Source: Salana multivorans (GTDB lineage Bacteria; Actinomycetota; Actinomycetes; Actinomycetales; Beutenbergiaceae). Taken from it: 64,000 nt of DNA. Below, piece by piece: positions 57,489 through 64,000 of this stretch; position 1 is the first letter of the stretch; each line of letters opens with the position of its first letter. A program made the position numbers and the translations under genes. The stretch is taken from the NCBI RefSeq assembly GCF_003751805.1, contig NZ_RKHQ01000001.1:992001-1056000 (forward strand), read 5' to 3'. The notes under the pieces are model-generated. The model saw nothing but the letters and a program-made list of their open reading frames with translations. It did not search any database and had not been told where the DNA came from.

Positions 57489-58411
57489 GCCCCACCGTGT
57501 ACTCGACCGTGTCCGCGATCGTCGACCTGCCGCTCGCCATGCCGCACCTGCCCGAGCGCGGCGGGGACGTGCTCGGGACCGCGGCCGACCCGACCCCCGG
57601 CGGGGGCGTCAACACGGCGCTCGCCGCCGCGCGCCAGGGAGCGGTGACCGTGCTCGCCAGCCCGCTCGGCACCGGCGCGTGGGGCCGGCTCGCGCGGGCG
57701 GCGCTGGAGGCCGAGGGAGTCGCCTGCCCGGTCACCGCGGACGGCGGAGCCGGCGACACCGGGCTGTGCGTCACCGTGGTCGAGCCGGACGGCGAGCGCA
57801 CCTTCCTCACGGCGGCCGGGGTCGAGGCGGACCTGCGTCCCGAGTGGCTCGCGCCGATCGCGGCCGGCCCGGCGGACGTCGTGGTCGTCTCCGGCTATGA
57901 CCTCGCCTACGACTCGGGGGCCGTGCTCGCCGACTGGCTGGAGTCGGACGCCGTCCGGGGCCGGATCGTCCTGGACGTGAGCCCGGTGTGCGACGTCGTG
58001 GCACCCGACCTCCTCGACCGCGTGCTGGCGCGTGCCGCGGTCGTGAGCCTCAACGAGCGGGAGACCGGCCTGCTCGGCGGGGCGTCGGCGGTGCGGTCGC
58101 GGCTCGGCTCGCTCGGCAACCCGGGCGCCGCCGTGCTGCACCGGCTCGGCGCCGCCGGGACCCGGGTCGAGACGAACGACGGTGGCCTGGCCGAGGTGTC
58201 CGTGCCGTCGCTGCACCTGGAGCCGGACCGCGTCGTCGACACGACCGGGGCCGGGGACGCCCACACCGGCGTGCTCGCGGCCTGCCTCGCCGCGGGGTGG
58301 GAGCTGTCGGCGGCCGTGCGACGAGCCAACCTCGCCGGCGCGATCACGGTCACCCGCCGCGGCCCCGCCACCTGCCCGACGGCCGCGGAGCTCGACGCCC
58401 TCGGGGTGTAG
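57485..58411 (+). CDS. PfkB-family sugar kinase (ribokinase-like)
   Basis: This 308-residue kinase has the N-terminal GGGVNTALAAARQG signature (residues about 38-52) and the C-terminal DTTGAGDAHTGVLAA signature with the catalytic Asp (near 252). Family members phosphorylate ribose, nucleosides or other sugars. The ATG overlaps the previous stop, so it is coupled to the ADP-ribosylglycohydrolase gene. A tandem repeat array follows 32 bases after its stop. Confidence 0.92.
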   Translation: MSPTVYSTVSAIVDLPLAMPHLPERGGDVLGTAADPTPGGGVNTALAAARQGAVTVLASPLGTGAWGRLARAALEAEGVACPVTADGGAGDTGLCVTVVEPDGERTFLTAAGVEADLRPEWLAPIAAGPADVVVVSGYDLAYDSGAVLADWLESDAVRGRIVLDVSPVCDVVAPDLLDRVLARAAVVSLNERETGLLGGASAVRSRLGSLGNPGAAVLHRLGAAGTRVETNDGGLAEVSVPSLHLEPDRVVDTTGAGDAHTGVLAACLAAGWELSAAVRRANLAGAITVTRRGPATCPTAAELDALGV

Positions 58412-58442
58412 GTCCGGGTAGGCGGGCCGGGCTGAGGTCGGC

Positions 58443-58977
58443 CATGGCCACGCCACAACCGCATGCACGCGTGGACCCGGCCCCACCGTGACCACGGCCA
58501 CCAGCATGGCCACGCCACGACCGCGTCGGGCACCACATCTCCCGTCCGGAGCCGTCACCACGACCGCCTGCGCAGGACGAGTCACGGACACGGCTCGACC
58601 GTGGCCACGGCCACCGCCGCGGCCACCCCACAACCGCATCGCCCCCGCGACCCGGCCCCACCGTGGCCACGGCCACCGCCATGGCCACCCCACAACCGCA
58701 TCCACGCACCGACCCGGCTCCACCGTGGCCACGGCCACCACCGTGGCCACCCCACGACCGCATCGGGCATCACATCTCCCGTCCGGAGCCGTCACCACGA
58801 CCGTCTGCGCAGGACGAGTCACGGACCCGGCTCCGCGGCGGCCACGGCCACCCCACAACCGCATCCCCGCACCGACCCGGCTCCACCGTGGCCACGGCCA
58901 CCAGCATGGCCACGCCACGACCGCGTCTCCCCCCGCGACCCGGTCCCACCGTGGCCACGGCCACCGCCGTGGCCACC
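58443..58977 (+). repeat. Tandem repeat array built on palindrome CCGTGGCCACGG
   Basis: About eight units lie head to tail. The perfect 12-base palindrome CCGTGGCCACGG occurs at 58599, 58661, 58723, 58886 and 58949, with near copies at 58486 and 58836. Spacings are 113, 62, 62, 113, 50 and 63 bases. Each unit also carries TGGCCAC and CCACAACCGCATC-like parts and GACCCGGCTCCA. The two 113-base units contain an extra segment of about 51 bases including CACATCTCCCGTCCGGAGCC, nearly identical at 58534 and 58771. Most spacings equal 2 modulo 3, so any frame changes at each unit. I read no protein from it, although long open frames exist on both strands. It sits between pfkB-type and a small membrane gene. 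Function unknown. Confidence 0.9.
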
Positions 58978-59119
58978 GACCGGCCGCCTCACTGGGCGGA
59001 ACGCGCCCGGGCCGTCCTTGACCCCGGCGTGGCGGTGATGGACGAAAGGTCACGATTCGGTAACACTGGCGTGAGGCAGGTCACACGGCCGGCCCATGAC
59101 GTGCTCGAGGAGGTGCGCG
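58978..59119 (+). other. Leader of small membrane protein gene
   Basis: This 142-base stretch after the repeat array holds the promoter region of the next gene, including GTCAC/GTAAC direct repeats at 59049-59064 and a GTCAC copy at 59080. Confidence 0.5.
59049..59064. promoter_or_regulatory. GTCAC-N6-GTAAC direct repeat, MtrA-box-like
   Basis: Two half sites 11 bases apart, with a further GTCAC at 59080, resemble the GTnAC direct repeats bound by the actinobacterial response regulator MtrA. It lies about 56 bases before the small membrane protein start. The assignment rests on pattern memory only. Confidence 0.35.
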
Positions 59120-59440
59120 ATGGCGCTTGTTCGCGAGTCCCAGGTCGAGTCGCCGATGCTGCCGGGCCACGCGGTCCGGCCCTCGGGCGGAGGCGCGGCA
59201 CGCTGGCTCTGGGCCGGCCTCGCCTTCGCGATCGGGCTGTTCATCGGGGGCGGCGGCCCCATCGCCTGGACCGCGGTCGCCGCGATGATGCTGGCAGGCC
59301 TCGTTGGCGTCGCGCACCGGCAGCGCTGGGCGCGCTCGGTCCTGTGGATCGGCACGGGCCTGTGCCTCGGACTGTGCCTCCACCTCACGCTGGCGCTCGT
59401 CCGCGCCGAGGAGATCGCGCTCATCCCCGGTGTCGGCTGA
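59120..59440 (+). CDS. Small membrane protein of unknown function
   Basis: This 106-residue protein has a hydrophilic N-terminus of about 25 residues and three hydrophobic helices (about 30-45, 48-65 and 73-95), including GLFIGGGGPIAWTAVAAMML. The ATG at 59120 has a strong GAGGAGG ribosome site 6 bases upstream. No family is recognised. It is followed 16 bases later by a small helix-turn-helix gene, and both may form one unit. Confidence 0.75.
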   Translation: MALVRESQVESPMLPGHAVRPSGGGAARWLWAGLAFAIGLFIGGGGPIAWTAVAAMMLAGLVGVAHRQRWARSVLWIGTGLCLGLCLHLTLALVRAEEIALIPGVG

Positions 59441-59456
59441 CCCCTACACTCGCCTC

Positions 59457-59696
59457 ATGCAGAGCCAGCAGGCCAAGCGCCTCGAGAAGGTGGCCGACGC
59501 CATCTCCGCCATCAAGGATCCGCTGGTCCGGCTGGCCGCCGCCCGCGAGGCGCGCGAGCGGTTCGAGCAGCTCGAGCTGGAGCAGGTGAAGCGGCTGCGT
59601 CGCGAGGGCGCGACCTGGAGCAAGATCGGCGCGCTCTACGGCCTCACGAAGCAGGGGGCGCAGCAGCGCTTCAAGTCGCGCATCGACGCGACGTAG
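59457..59696 (+). CDS. Small helix-turn-helix DNA-binding protein
   Basis: This 79-residue basic protein has two long N-terminal helices (LEKVADAISAIKDPLVRLAA) and a C-terminal helix-turn-helix: REGATWSKIGALYGLTKQGA then QQRFKSRID. This resembles sigma-70 region 4-like domains in small actinobacterial regulators. The target is unknown. ATG 59457 is the only good start. It is downstream of a small membrane protein gene. Confidence 0.75.
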   Translation: MQSQQAKRLEKVADAISAIKDPLVRLAAAREARERFEQLELEQVKRLRREGATWSKIGALYGLTKQGAQQRFKSRIDAT

Positions 59697-59925
59697 CCTC
59701 GCCGCCGCCGCGCTCGGCTCGACGCACCGGCCCACTGAGGACACCCCGGCCCTTGCCCCCCGAGAACGCACCGGCCGACCTCGCCGACCTGACGGGTCGT
59801 AGGCGGGGACGGCCCGGTCATCCCCGGGGTGGACGGCGGCGCTGCGACCACGGTCGACTCCCGACCCCCGACGTCGGAACCGTCGACGGACGAGGCGGCG
59901 GCCCCCCGGTCGGCACGCTGGAACC

Positions 59926-60735
59926 ATGACCGACACCACCGGCACCCGACCTGCCTTCGACCCCGCCCGCCCGACCCCCGACGCCACCGGCCTCGAGGCG
60001 ATCGCCCTGACCAAGACCTACGGCGACGGCCCCACCGCGACGCACGCGCTCGCCGGCGTCGACCTGCGCGTCGCGCCCGGGGAGTCGCTCGCGATCATGG
60101 GCCCGTCGGGCTCGGGCAAGACGACGCTGCTGCACGTCCTGGCCGGCATCCTCCCGCCGACCGCCGGCACCGCGATGTGGCGCGGGCGCTCGCTCGCCGA
60201 CCTCTCCGACGCCGACCGGACCAAGCTGCGCCGCTCGGAGTTCGGCTTCGTCTTCCAGTCCGGCCAGCTCCTGCCCGAGCTGCCGGCCGACGAGAACGTC
60301 GCGCTCCCGCTCATGCTCGCCGGCGTTGCACGCGCGGAGGCGACGGCCCGCGCCCGCCAGTGGCTCGCCCACCTCGGGCTGCGGGGCATGGAGGGCCGCC
60401 GACCGGGCGAGCTGTCCGGCGGACAGGCGCAGCGCGTCGCCATCGCCCGCGCCCTCGTCGGCAACCCGGGCGTCATCTTCGCCGACGAGCCGACCGGCGC
60501 TCTCGACCAGACGACGGGCTGGGAGGTCATGAACGCCCTCACCACCGCGTGCCGCGCCCAGGGCGCCTCGCTCGTGCTCGTGACCCACGACGTCGACGTC
60601 GCCCACTGGTGCTCCCGGACCATCCAGATGCGCGACGGGCTCGTCGTCGGCGAGCAGCGTCAGGTCCCGACGACCGGCGCCACCGGCACCACGGGCGCCA
60701 CCGGCACCACGGGCACCGAGGGGGCCGCGCGATGA
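59926..60735 (+). CDS. ABC transporter ATP-binding protein (MacB/LolD-like)
   Basis: This 269-residue ATPase has Walker A GPSGSGKTTLL near residue 60, Q-loop in FVFQSGQLLPEL, the ABC signature LSGGQAQR near 165, Walker B VIFADEPTGALD near 182 and H-loop LVTHDVD. These features match the MacB/LolD group that works with FtsX-like permeases. The C-terminus carries an unusual TGATGTTGATGTTG repeat tail. It overlaps the permease start by four bases (ATGA). Confidence 0.93.
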   Translation: MTDTTGTRPAFDPARPTPDATGLEAIALTKTYGDGPTATHALAGVDLRVAPGESLAIMGPSGSGKTTLLHVLAGILPPTAGTAMWRGRSLADLSDADRTKLRRSEFGFVFQSGQLLPELPADENVALPLMLAGVARAEATARARQWLAHLGLRGMEGRRPGELSGGQAQRVAIARALVGNPGVIFADEPTGALDQTTGWEVMNALTTACRAQGASLVLVTHDVDVAHWCSRTIQMRDGLVVGEQRQVPTTGATGTTGATGTTGTEGAAR

Positions 60736-62081
60736 GCACGCTGCGCCTGTGGGCCCTGCTGCGCCGCCGGTCCCGTCGCGACTCCCGCGACCCGGCGAGC
60801 CTCACCTCGACCCTCGCCGTCATCGCCTTCGCCGCGACCACCGCCGTCACGCTCGTCGTGCTCGGCGGCCTGCTCGCGTTCATCGACCGGGCCAGAGCCG
60901 GCGTCGGCAGCGCCTCCTACGACGGCTGGGTCTACGTGAACTTCGCCGTCTTCGCCGTCATCCTCCTGCTGGTCCCGCTCTCCACCCTCGGGGGCGCGGC
61001 CGCGCGGCTCGCCATGGCCCGGCGCGACGCGCGCCTCGCCACCATGCGGCTCGTGGGCGCGACGACGACGCAGGTCACGCTGCTCACCCTGCTCGACGCC
61101 GCCGTCCAGGCGCTCATCGGGGCCGCGATCGGGATCGGTCTCTACGGCGCCCTCCTGCCGCTCGTCGCCCGGCTCAGCTTCCAGGACCGCACGTTCGACC
61201 TGGCGGAGCTCTGGGTCGGCGTGCCGAACGTGCTGCTCACCGTCGCTGGCGTGCTCGTCATCGCGCTCGTCTCGGCCGCGTCGAGCCTGCAGCGCGTCGC
61301 GGTCACGCCGCTCGGCGTGGCGACGCGTCAGTCCCCGCCGGCGCTCACCTGGCTGCGCGGGCTCTCCGTCGTCGTCGTGGTCGCGGCCATCGTCGTCGTC
61401 AACCAGTTCGCGGGCGCCGCGGGGATGGTCGTCATCTTCGTGCTCATGGGGTTCATCGGGATCGGCATGTTCACGCTCAACCTCGTCGGGCCGTGGCTGC
61501 TCTCGCTCGTCGCCCGCATGGTCGCGTCCCGGACGCGGAAGGTCTCGACGCTGCTGGCCGCCCGGCGCGTCATCGACAGCCCCAAGACCGGCTGGCGTAG
61601 CGTCGGCGGCGTCGCGATCGCGACGTTCGTCGCGGGCGTGACGTCGATCATCGCGATCGTGCCCGAGTCGATGGCCTCCAGCCCGGACGAGGCGGTGTTC
61701 CTGCGCGACATCGGGACGGGCGGGCTGCTGACGCTCGGCATCGCCGGCATCCTGGCCGGCGTCTCGACGGGCGTCATGCAGGCCGGGCGCGTCATCGACC
61801 AGCGGCAGGAGTACGCCAACCTCGTCCTCGCGGGGACACCGCGCGCGACGCTCGACGGCGCCCGGTTCCGCGAGACGCTCATCCCGCTGCTCACGGCGGT
61901 CGGGACGGCGACGGTCGCGATCCTGATCTTCCTCGTCCCGATCCTCGGCATGAGCGCGTTCGCCCAGCCGGGCGTCGTCCTGCGCTACGCCCTCAGCATC
62001 CTCGCCGCGTGCGCGCTGGTGCTGCTCGGCGGCGCGGCGACCCGCGTCGTCGCGCACCGGATGACGGCGCAGGCCGCCTGA
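60732..62081 (+). CDS. ABC transporter permease, FtsX-like
   Basis: This 449-residue membrane protein has about eight to ten helices arranged as two FtsX-like units. Landmarks are RLAMARRDARLATMRLVGATT and RVIDQRQEYANLVLAGTPRA. The ATG at 60732 is coupled to the ATPase gene. It probably exports a peptide, lipid or drug. No adaptor protein gene is adjacent. A perfect hairpin follows the stop. Confidence 0.9.
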   Translation: MSTLRLWALLRRRSRRDSRDPASLTSTLAVIAFAATTAVTLVVLGGLLAFIDRARAGVGSASYDGWVYVNFAVFAVILLLVPLSTLGGAAARLAMARRDARLATMRLVGATTTQVTLLTLLDAAVQALIGAAIGIGLYGALLPLVARLSFQDRTFDLAELWVGVPNVLLTVAGVLVIALVSAASSLQRVAVTPLGVATRQSPPALTWLRGLSVVVVVAAIVVVNQFAGAAGMVVIFVLMGFIGIGMFTLNLVGPWLLSLVARMVASRTRKVSTLLAARRVIDSPKTGWRSVGGVAIATFVAGVTSIIAIVPESMASSPDEAVFLRDIGTGGLLTLGIAGILAGVSTGVMQAGRVIDQRQEYANLVLAGTPRATLDGARFRETLIPLLTAVGTATVAILIFLVPILGMSAFAQPGVVLRYALSILAACALVLLGGAATRVVAHRMTAQAA

Positions 62082-62085
62082 CCCG

Positions 62086-62114
62086 GGCGGTCGGGTCAGT
62101 CCGACCCGACCGCC
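62086..62114. terminator. Bidirectional hairpin terminator
   Basis: A perfect 12-bp stem (GGCGGTCGGGTC with its complement) and a 5-base loop lie at the convergent ends of the permease and MFS genes; the MFS stop codon is inside it. Confidence 0.8.
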
Positions 62115-63748
62115 GACGCGGGGATCTCGTCGGGCCGGTAGCGCGGCAGGCGCGAGGCGGGGAGCGTCGCGAGGATGCTGATGCCGGCCAGGACGAGGAA
62201 GCCGATCCGCAGGGTCCGCAGACGCTGCTCCTCGTTGAGGGCGACGGCCGCCTCGATCTGGTCGGGCGTGGCCGTCGTCTCCTCCAGCGCCGCGCGCAGG
62301 TCATCGTTGCTCACGAAGTTGACGTTGTCCAGGTCGACCTGCGCGACCAGCTCCGCCGGCAGCTCGGGGTGCTCCTGCGTGGCCGCACCGATGCCGAGGC
62401 TGAGCGTCGTGACGAGCATCGCGCCCATCACGGCCGTTCCGACGGCGGAGGCGAGGTTCTGCGTCGTCCCGCGGACCGAGCCGACGTCGCCCGCCAGCTC
62501 CTTGGGCGCCGCGGTCACGAGGACGTTGAACACGAGCGTCACCAGCGCCCCCTGGCCGATGCCGAACACGACCAGCCCCGCGATCGTCGGGAGGGTCTCC
62601 CAGTCGTTCGTCACGACGAAGGCCAGCCACACCAGCGCGACGGTCGTGAGGCCGAACGCGAACAGGGCGATGGCACGCGGGGAGAACCGGCCGTAGAAGC
62701 GGACGATGAGCGTGGCCGTGATGAACACCGTCAGGTTGAACGGCATCATCGCCAGGGAGGTGTCGAAGGGCGTTCGTCCCTGCACGATCTGGATGTAGGT
62801 CGGCACCGTGAAGTTGACCGCCGCCTCCATCGCCACGATGACGAACATGGCGTAGACGGCGGCGCGCTCCGTCGGGCGGCGCAGGACGCTGAGGTCGACC
62901 AGCGGCACCCGTCCCTGCCGCGTCCGGCGGCGGGTCCAGAGGAAGAACGCCTGACCCAGCACGATCCCGACGACGACGAGGACGGGGGCCGGCGAGACCC
63001 CTGCGATGCTGAACGGCGCGCCCGGCTCGGCGAGCAGGATGCCCCAGCCGTTGAGGTTGTTGAAGCCGAGGGTCAGCAGCACGATCGCCGCGCCGATGAG
63101 CATCGAGGCGACGACGTCGATCGTGATGTCGGGGTTGCCCCGGTCCGAGCGCAGCTTGAAGCTGAGCACGAACACCACGACCGCGAGACCCAGCGTGATG
63201 AGGAAGATCGGCCGCCAGCCGACCAGCGTGCCGAGCGTGCCACCGATCAGGAAGGCGCTCATCCCGGAGAACGCCCGGGCCGAGCCGAGCGAGCCGACCG
63301 CCGTCGCTTGCTGACCACCCCGGTAGTTCTCGGCGATGAGGGCGACGAGGGCCGGGACGATGATGGCCGCGGCGGAGCCCGCGAGCGCCTGCCCCGCGAT
63401 GGCCCAGCCGATCGATCGGGCGAACACCATGAGGAGCGAGGACGCGGCGAAGACGACGAGGACGACGCGGAAGATGAGCACCCAGCCGACTCGCTGCCCG
63501 AGCTTCGCACCCGTCATGACGAGGGCGGCGACCGCCAGGCCGTAGACGACGATCGTCGAGCTGGCGACGGTCGGCGCGACGCCGAAGTCGGCGACCATCC
63601 CGCCGAGGGAGATCGGCAGGGCGGAGACGTTGAACGACATGAGGACCTGGGCGAGGAACAGGCCGATCATCGGCACCCAGGACCGGCGCTCGTCGGCCTC
63701 CGCGCCGTCAGCGGTGATCCCGGCGGCGGGGCGGGCGGTCTCAGACAT
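62096..63748 (-). CDS. MFS transporter, 14-helix drug-export (DHA2) type
   Basis: This 550-residue membrane protein has about 14 helices. Landmarks are [34 protein letters not shown] and [19 protein letters not shown]. This fits the DHA2 drug:H+ antiporter group. The ATG at 63746-63748 has AGGAG upstream. Its first 8 bases overlap the end of the glutaminase gene, so both are co-transcribed. Which compound it exports is not clear. Confidence 0.88.
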   Translation of the reverse strand: MSETARPAAGITADGAEADERRSWVPMIGLFLAQVLMSFNVSALPISLGGMVADFGVAPTVASSTIVVYGLAVAALVMTGAKLGQRVGWVLIFRVVLVVFAASSLLMVFARSIGWAIAGQALAGSAAAIIVPALVALIAENYRGGQQATAVGSLGSARAFSGMSAFLIGGTLGTLVGWRPIFLITLGLAVVVFVLSFKLRSDRGNPDITIDVVASMLIGAAIVLLTLGFNNLNGWGILLAEPGAPFSIAGVSPAPVLVVVGIVLGQAFFLWTRRRTRQGRVPLVDLSVLRRPTERAAVYAMFVIVAMEAAVNFTVPTYIQIVQGRTPFDTSLAMMPFNLTVFITATLIVRFYGRFSPRAIALFAFGLTTVALVWLAFVVTNDWETLPTIAGLVVFGIGQGALVTLVFNVLVTAAPKELAGDVGSVRGTTQNLASAVGTAVMGAMLVTTLSLGIGAATQEHPELPAELVAQVDLDNVNFVSNDDLRAALEETTATPDQIEAAVALNEEQRLRTLRIGFLVLAGISILATLPASRLPRYRPDEIPASAVGSD

Positions 63749-64000
63749 GGGGGGTCTCCTGTTCGGACGCGGACCAGCGGGAGGAGGCGAAGAGGTTGAG
63801 CCCGAGGGCCCGGGACAGGTACGCGCAGGCCCGCTGGCCGCGAACGCTGTTGCCCGCGGCGTCGAGCCGGGGCGAGTAGGCACCGAGCGCGCCCTTGCCC
63901 GGCGCGACGGCGACGATCCCGCCGGAGACGCCGGACTTCGCCGGCAGCCCGATCTCGAACAGCCAGTCGCCGGAACGTTCGTAGAGACCGCACGAGGCGA
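63741..64000 (-). CDS. glsA: Glutaminase A, C-terminal part
   Basis: Only the last 86 codons are inside the window; the gene runs off the right edge. The translation contains [20 protein letters not shown] then [20 protein letters not shown] and [10 protein letters not shown], matching the C-terminal region of serine-type glutaminases that convert glutamine to glutamate and ammonia. The stop overlaps the downstream MFS start by 8 bases. Confidence 0.9.
   Translation of the reverse strand, partial: ASCGLYERSGDWLFEIGLPAKSGVSGGIVAVAPGKGALGAYSPRLDAAGNSVRGQRACAYLSRALGLNLFASSRWSASEQETPHV

Noticed and set aside
58443-59053. Long open frames on both strands through the repeat array, giving His/Pro/Arg-rich proteins
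   Set aside because: Repeat spacings of 50, 62 and 113 bases change frame each unit and no ribosome site is present; absence of stops reflects GC content.

Overview
The window is a gene-dense, very GC-rich stretch with many GTG starts, 4-base ATGA/GTGA gene overlaps, a dnaK-grpE-dnaJ-hspR heat-shock operon and several carbohydrate operons with LacI, IclR or LuxR-type control. This fits a high-GC actinobacterium. Order Micrococcales, probably near Cellulosimicrobium or Cellulomonas, is an inference from gene content. No rRNA, tRNA, CRISPR array, prophage or insertion sequence was recognised.

Region by region. 1-939: end of a copper-type operon (CopC partial plus a His-rich membrane protein, minus strand). 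1359-3492: a URO-D family protein, then a thioredoxin/DUF4395 pair. 3569-14179: a MalT-like LuxR regulator, a 1341-residue isopeptide-type surface protein and a cell-anchored rhamnogalacturonan lyase. The first two share a direct-repeat box in their promoters, and paired hairpins follow both surface genes. 14447-15600: a secreted Cys-containing protein translationally coupled to a small membrane protein. 15687-19143: an SDR and a KstD-like flavoprotein divergent from a TetR regulator, with a composite palindrome between. 19162-24934: a GH32-like enzyme with an ABC importer, under a divergent LacI regulator. 25460-29623: gcvT-gcvP without gcvH. 29827-32944: a methyltransferase and an MFS transporter. 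33002-36273: a four-gene overlapping EspC/WXG100-like and DUF1023 hydrolase module. 36308-46592: M20 peptidase, MFS, a second ABC importer, CaiB, MaoC, IclR and a GH88 enzyme. Three copies of one 17-bp site, (T/G)TAGC-N5-SCTAACG, lie in the three promoters here and predict an IclR regulon. 46629-50666: the HspR-controlled chaperone operon with two HAIRE-like boxes. 50903-58411: housekeeping and envelope genes, including an SGNH hydrolase, a membrane-tethered EF-Tu domain II protein, a flippase-like protein fused to a degenerate kinase, a PlsC-like acyltransferase, peptide deformylase, and an ADP-ribosylglycohydrolase/PfkB kinase pair. 58443-58977: a non-coding tandem repeat array built on the palindrome CCGTGGCCACGG. 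59120-64000: two small proteins, an ABC exporter, an MFS drug transporter and the 3' end of a glutaminase gene.

The window is largely a carbohydrate-scavenging and cell-surface region. A secreted pectin-backbone lyase and an intracellular-type unsaturated uronyl hydrolase bracket two oligosaccharide importers, both of which lack their own ATPase gene. The most unusual items are the repeat array, the predicted IclR and LuxR regulons (both found as repeated DNA sites), and the paired hairpins between binding-protein and permease genes in both importers.
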